Below, in pieces: positions 24,249 to 32,500 of a DNA stretch of 32,500 nucleotides (within the stretch, counting starts at the first letter, position 1; the number at the start of each line of letters is the position of its first letter). The DNA comes from Chrysomallon squamiferum (taxonomy: Eukaryota > Mollusca > Gastropoda > Neomphalida > Peltospiridae), in NCBI GenBank assembly GCA_012295275.1, contig CM022678.1, positions 6,648,559-6,681,058 on the forward strand. The letters are read 5' to 3'. Below the pieces are notes generated by a model, which had not been told where the DNA came from, ran no database searches, and worked only from the letters and a program-made list of their open reading frames with translations. Made by a program: the position numbers and the translations under genes.

Positions 24249-24978
24249 TTAATGTTACTTAATTAATTATCCTTGAAATGGCTTCCACTAACTTCTTAAC
24301 CCAAAAGAGCAACATTTGTTAGCTCTTCATCATTAATATCATTATTATCTCTGTAATATTAATTTAATATTAAAAATCTTCAACCACAAAATCTCAAAAA
24401 TAAGTCAGAGAAAACTAAAACACCCATATGATCATTATAAAAACAAAGTCATTAATTAAAGTCATTAAGCATTAATTAACAAAGAGAGAAAACAAAAACG
24501 GTAAAAAAAACCCATAAGTCTGTTATATCAAAAAAAACAAAAAACAAATCTCAATTAAAAACATTAACATGATTAATTGAGATGGATAATTAAGAGTATT
24601 AATTAATTAAAAAAAAAAAAAAAAGTTAATTAACCGTAGAGTCTGATTATAAAATATATATTTTCTTACAGCACTTTATAAAATGTTAACACAAAAAGCG
24701 ACTTTTTCTAAAAAATACATCTAAAGCTTATGACCTTCTGTCAATAAAAATTAATTAACACCAACTATAACTGCAGACAACAACAATAAAAACAATTTTA
24801 AAACACAAAGTTAAGATATATATATATATATGTAATATTTTTTTTTTTTCTAAAACAATTTTGCATAACAAAAATACAGCTTAAGATAATCAATAATCAG
24901 GTGCATAATAACAGACATATGGCAAGTTTGAAATATTTTCGTGTATGGTAAATTATTTTTTGTTTTAATAATTTTTAT

Positions 24979-25028
<50 letters not shown>

Positions 25029-25480
25029 CTTGACTAGATTGTTCTAATCAAGTCACACACACAGACGTACAGACAAAGACAGCGTCACCTGATTGACAAC
25101 AGTCACTGTGTTGTTTCAAGATGGCCGCCACCATCGAGCAGAGCAGACGTGAATTTTTCTCTCCTCCAAAAGTAGAAGATTATGCTTCTCCCAGTTCAAA
25201 ATCTTGAAGAGTTATCTACTCCTAAGTTTAAAAAAAAATAATAATAATAAAAAAAAAAAAAGAAGCCTGAGGCATGTAGTTTCTCCCTGATGTGATATAG
25301 CGTCAACAATCTGAAAAAAAAAAATAAATTAAAAAAAAAAAAAATTAAATAAAACAGATTAAAGTATAAATATTATAGTAGTCAACTTTAAAAAATTTAA
25401 AAATTTTAAAAATTTAAATTTGAGTAGTTCTGAAAAGTGTTCAATATTTGAAGCAGTTCTTTTTATATTATTTATTATTT
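17291..25480. other. Gene-free AT-rich interval rich in poly(A)/poly(T) and ATT runs
   Basis: I see no supported gene in about 8 kb. Landmarks are A29 at 18262-18290, ATT at 19695-19734, A35 at 20937-20971, ATT at 21566-21604, ATT at 22778-22818, A32 at 23412-23443, ATT at 24202-24249 and T40 at 24981-25020. It lies downstream of the zinc-finger gene and could hold a long 3' untranslated region, but no specific signal proves it. Confidence 0.55.
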
Positions 25481-25485
25481 ATTTT

Positions 25486-25487
<2 letters not shown>

Positions 25488-25577
<90 letters not shown>

Positions 25578-25600
25578 CTCTCTCTGTGTCTCTCTCTCTC
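25488..25600. repeat. (CT)n microsatellite
   Basis: About 42 pure CT units followed by CT with two GTGT interruptions. Confidence 0.95.
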
Positions 25601-26450
25601 ATATATTCCACACAAACTCAAACATGTAACTAATAACTGACTAAATAAATATAAATAAACAATTTAAAAATGCCTGTTATCACCTGTCATTTTTTTCAGG
25701 TAGATAAGTAATGAGTGATAGACAGGTAAAAAGTTATATATATATATATATATCATACATTCCACACAATCTCCAACACTTAACTAATAACTATCTATAT
25801 AAATAAATACACAAAAATACCTGTTTTTTCAGGTATACAGGTAAACTTTCCCTCATCAAGGGAGTGTTAGGTATAATGGGTTTTTTTTTTCTCTCTCTCT
25901 CACATTCCACATTGACTCAAATCCATAACTATCTTTTTATTGAAATAAGAACCCCAAAATACCTGGTCTCACCTGTATAATTTCAGACACACAGGTAAAA
26001 CTATCCCTGAATGAGGGACAGTTGGTTATAAAGTTTAACTACCTATAAATAATAACTATCTATATAATAATAATAATAATAATAAAATAATAAACAAATA
26101 AAAAAAAATACCTGTTCTCACCTGTGTAGTTTCAGGTACACAGGTAAAACCATCCCTGAACGAGGGGTAGTTAGGTATAAAGTTTAACTATCTCTATAAC
26201 AACAACAATAATAATAATAATAATAAAATATTAATAAATAAAAAAAATAAAAAAATGACCTGTTCTCATCTTGTGTAGTTTCAGGTACACAGGTAAAACC
26301 ATCCCTGAACGAGGGGTAGTTAGGTATAAAGTTTAACTATCTATATAACAACAATAATAATAATAAAATAATATCTATCTATCTATCTATCCATCCAAAT
26401 AAGAACACCAAATAAAAAAAATGACCTGTTCTCACCTTGTGTAGTTAGTT

Positions 26451-28774
<2,324 letters not shown>

Positions 28775-28811
28775 AGCTGAAATGAAAAAATTTAAATTTT
28801 AAAAATTTAAA

Positions 28812-29115
28812 TCTCAGAAATTTGACAATTATGTAAAAAAAAAATATAATAAATTTTAAATTTAAAAAAAATTAAAATCACAGAGTTGACAATTATGTAA
28901 AAAAAAATATAATAAAATTTAAAAAATTAAAATCACAGAGTTGACAATTATGTAAAAAAAAATATAATAAAATTTTAAATTTAAAAAATTTAAATCACAG
29001 AGATTTGACAATTATGTAAAGGAAAATATAATAAAATTTTAAATTTAAAAAATTAAAAATCACAGAAATATGACAATTATGTAAAAAAAAAATATAATAA
29101 AATTTAAAAAAAAGA
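28812..29115. repeat. Five-copy AT-rich tandem repeat, unit 55-65 bp
   Basis: TGACAATTATGTAAA recurs with GACAATTATG at 28824, 28888, 28943, 29007 and 29072. Each copy is followed by ATATAATAAA and TTTAAA-rich sequence and preceded by CACAGA. Confidence 0.9.
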
Positions 29116-29800
29116 AATTAAATCTATCTGAAGCAATTGTTATTTAATATAGACAAAATTACTGGCAGCACTCTGATCAGTTTTCTAGTTTTCCAGAAAA
29201 TGGTGATTACTAGACAAATGACTTTTAAGAAGTGTATGAATTTGTGTCTGCTAAATATGGGTTTTATTATTCGTTTTTTCATTTGTTTGTTTCAACCACA
29301 GTTAACAGAAAACCAGATGTAAAAATGTTTAATAAATTTTATCTGCTAAATACAGTTTCCTTATTTATTTTCACTGTCTATTTTATATATATATATTTTT
29401 TTTTTTTTTTTAAATAGATTATACACTGTTGTGAAAACCAGAAACTTCTAGAAATCTGGTTCCAGTCTGCCAGGACAAAATGTCTGGTAATCTGTAGAGT
29501 TATTATTTTTAATTAATTCTTCTTTCTTAAGGTGGGTATAGTCAGTCATCTAACAGCAAGAATTAGCGGAAGCAAATGGCACCCAGGCACTGCACTTTAC
29601 TGACACGAGTTTCTGATGTAACTCAGTGTATTCTGATCACTAATGAGGTTGCTATAGAAACAGGGGAGATCAAAATCAACACAAACTTCAGAGGTGACTG
29701 AAGATTTAAAAAAAAAAATTGATTGACCTCGATTTTTGTAAAATAAAATAAAATAAAAATAACAGTTATGATTATTACTGAAATAATGGCATTTGGAAGA
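29116..29800. other. Non-repetitive AT-rich stretch without a supported gene
   Basis: Frames of about 60 codons occur at 29137-29417 on +, but they have no conserved pattern or splice context that I can support. Confidence 0.5.
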
Positions 29801-29804
29801 ATAA

Positions 29805-29882
29805 CAATAATGATGATGATGATGATAGTAGTAGTAGTAGTAGTAATAATAATAATAATAATGATGATGATGATGATGATAA

Positions 29883-29931
<49 letters not shown>

Positions 29932-29932
29932 T
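29805..29932. repeat. GAT/AGT/AAT triplet array
   Basis: GAT, AGT, AAT, GAT and AAT runs follow each other. Confidence 0.93.
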
Positions 29933-30164
29933 AAAACTGAAAAAAGTTAATACAAAATATACACTAAAAAAACCCAACAACTTTATTTTAAATGAAAATC
30001 ATTTGATTTAAAATTTCAAAATACAGTGCTCAGTGTAATTATGAATATATATTTTAAAAGAAGAAAATAAAATAAAATAAAAACTTTTACTGTCAGTCAC
30101 AGAAATTTAACATGACATGAAACTGGAATGTGGTTTAATATTAAAATTATATACTGTGATATGC

Positions 30165-30650
30165 ATGGCTAAAATTACACAATAAAATATTTTAAAATGT
30201 TTGATAAATAAAGACATCTTCTAAAATTACAATAATATTTTAGAAATGATAATATTTAAAATTCTGATACAAGATAACTAAAATTACAATAAATTATTTA
30301 CAAAAATGTTTGATGTACAAACATGTATATGAAATTTAAAAAAATAATAATAAAAATGAAATAAAAAAATAATTTAGAATGTGAAACAAATTTAAAATTA
30401 AAATTAAATGAAATTTTAAAACTGAATTACGTTTAAATATAAAATTACAATTTAAAAATCAGAACAGTTTTAACTAAAATTAGCAAAAATATTAAAAAAT
30501 CGGAAACAAACAGAAAAACCTAGAATCACGTTTAAAAACTAAAGTCACAAAATATTTTAGATTTTATCTGAACCAGTTTTAACTAAAATTACAAAAATAT
30601 TTTTTTTTTAAAAATCTGAAACAGATTGAAAAGCTAAAATTACAATCGAT
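30165..30650. repeat. Degenerate repeats of a CTAAAATTACAAAAATATTTT motif
   Basis: CTAAAATTAC or a close variant recurs near 30170, 30220, 30280, 30473, 30585 and 30632, often with ATATTTTA and CTGAAACA nearby. Copies are too diverged for me to set a period. The region 30650-32500 shows further A/T-rich sequence, T28 at 32190-32217 and GT-rich DNA at 32255-32500, with no supported gene. Confidence 0.6.
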
Positions 30651-32185
30651 CCCAGAATTATGAACAAATACAAAACTTTGAAAGTCATTTTTCAACTCCA
30701 TTATCAAAGGGACTCTACTCTAACAAGTGAGCTGGAAATTTAAATTGAAAAAAAAAAAATGGCAGAAACATGATTGCTTTGTATCATTTTTTTTCATTCC
30801 AATATGACTTTCTGCCACAAAGACAATATTCGAGTATTAATGAAATAAATTTATTATTTCCCAGAGGCAAAGGATCCTATTTAGAGATTATTTTTTTTTT
30901 TTTTTTTTTTTTCTGCTTTAAAAACTATCTTTAATTCGTAATGTGAAAATCAATAAAATGAGTTGCATTACATTAAAAAAAAAAAATAAAAAAAATAAAT
31001 AAAAAATTTAAAAATAAAATGGAAGATGAAAAAACTAAAAACACTGCTTTATTGGATAAAATTTAAAAAAAACAAAAATATCTTGTTTCTGATTTTTTTG
31101 TTTTTTAATTACAAAAAGAAAATAATAATTTAAAATGAAAAAATAATGATGAATTTGTTCATTTCACTTTGACTTAAAAAAAAATTAAATAAAATAGTAA
31201 AATAAAAATTAAAACTATAGCATTATTAATTCTGTTTGGCTTTTTTTGTGAGGTTTTTGGGGAAAATTTTTTTTTGTTCTTTAACACAAATTAATGTGAT
31301 TTTTTTATTCTTTTAAAATAAATTTGAATTACAACAACGAAACTAGGAACCTATCTGTTTTAAATTTTATATATTTCAAATTGTATATTTTATATTTTTA
31401 TTCTTTTTGGTTTATTTTATACATTTTGTATTATATTTAAAATAAAAGATACAGAAACTGAAAAACACAAGCCAGTGTGTTATTAATTTATTATTTGTGA
31501 AACAAAATCAAAAATGAAAAATAATGACAGTAATAGAAAAAAAAAATAATAATAATAATAGGAAGAGAAAAGATAATAAAAAAATTTCGGTTCTGAAATC
31601 AAAAAAAAAAAAAAAAACATAAGAAAATTAAAAAAATAAAAGATATTTGGATCTGAAATCAAATAATAAAATAAAATAAAAAAAAAATATTTTTTAGCAT
31701 CTCAAATCAATAAATTGTACAAATTTCTTTCTTCTTCAGGAAAGGTCTCACGCCAGAGTTTGAATTTCAAAAATCTCCATTCATCGTCAAATCGGATAAC
31801 CGCGTTTTGAAAAAGAACAGACATCAAATTCCGTCCATTCTCTTTCTGATTTCATTTTCGTCCAGTCGAAATAAAATCATCAAAATGCTTCTTTGACTCT
31901 TTGCATTCGCATTAACCCACGCGCCTCTCGTCGGAATTTGTCCAAAGACGTGGAGGAGATAAGAAAGAGAAAAAAAAAAAAAAAAAAATCAATAATGCAA
32001 GCAGAGTGCCATGTATTTAGAAGCTGACTGACCACAAGTAGACTGGTCATCACTCTGGCCAGACATTTGACCACAGCGGGTGAAGTGTGACCCAGTTTTC
32101 GCCTGCATGGACAGGAAAACTGGGACAGACTGAGGAGAAAGGTTCCAATCGATCGATCAGGAATGGCAAACAGGAATCTCAATTA

Positions 32186-32221
<36 letters not shown>

Positions 32222-32500
32222 CTGGACTGGTCATTGATTTAATGCGCTGCAGTATGGGATGCAAGTGAATGTTTGTGTGTTTGTCTGTCTGTTGTTTGTG
32301 TGTCTGGATGTGTGGGTGGGGGTTGAGATGACTACAGTGGGCAGAATGGGGGGTAATGGATGCAAGGGTGGGTGGGAGTGTTTGTTTTGTGCATGTGTGT
32401 ATTGGTTTTATGTGTATTTGCCGATGTTTCTATAATTATGTTGGTACATTTTTTGTGTGTGTTAATTGTTAGTTTTATTCTTTGCTTGTGTATGTGTGTT

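Noticed and set aside
25488-25633. Ser/Leu repeat proteins from the CT run
   Set aside because: Translation of (CT)n only.
31880-32182. Minus-strand frame ending in LDKFRREARGLMRMQRVKEAF
   Set aside because: The C-terminal part looks protein-like, but it is preceded by a poly(T)-encoded Phe run, I see no convincing splice acceptor, and I recognise no family.

Overview
The window is AT-rich nuclear DNA from an animal. It has spliced genes, introns of 250-840 bp filled with simple repeats, and no bacterial-type gene layout. The two recognisable genes, an acid phosphatase type 7-like enzyme and a C2H2 zinc-finger factor, together with the repeat content, suggest an invertebrate. A mollusc or other lophotrochozoan is my guess, but nothing here fixes the phylum.

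Layout. (1) 170-6669, + strand: the 3' part of an acid phosphatase type 7 (ACP7)-like gene, a metallophosphoesterase of the purple acid phosphatase family. Nine cleanly spliced exons plus one damaged exon are visible, and the first exon(s) lie upstream of base 1. All five metal-ligand blocks are present, but exon 2328-2426 is one base too long for its neighbours' phases. The exon expected between 3199 and 4039 survives only as a remnant invaded by (AT)n and (CA)n tracts. The copy is therefore either a young pseudogene or misassembled. (2) 6711-8730: dense microsatellites, including a 94-nt perfect palindrome. (3) 8731-25480: about 17 kb of AT-rich DNA with many 28-40 nt poly(A)/poly(T) runs, AAT arrays and small degenerate duplications, in which I find no gene. 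(4) 25819-26500: five diverged 149-168 bp tandem units whose last copy overlaps the final codons of the next gene. (5) 26451-28774, - strand: a C2H2 zinc-finger transcription factor with one classical finger, a long low-complexity linker with a SUMO site and a CtBP-like motif, and a C-terminal finger pair of Ikaros/Hunchback type. Its large exon needs a one-base frame change near 27165. (6) 28776-32500: AT-rich DNA with two families of short tandem repeats and no gene I recognise.

The two genes converge: their 3' ends face each other across the roughly 19 kb gene-poor interval. Nothing suggests they work together. The theme of the window is microsatellite expansion in and around genes, including inside one exon, plus single-base frame disruptions in both coding regions. 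I found no defence system, virus, transposase, CRISPR or RNA gene.
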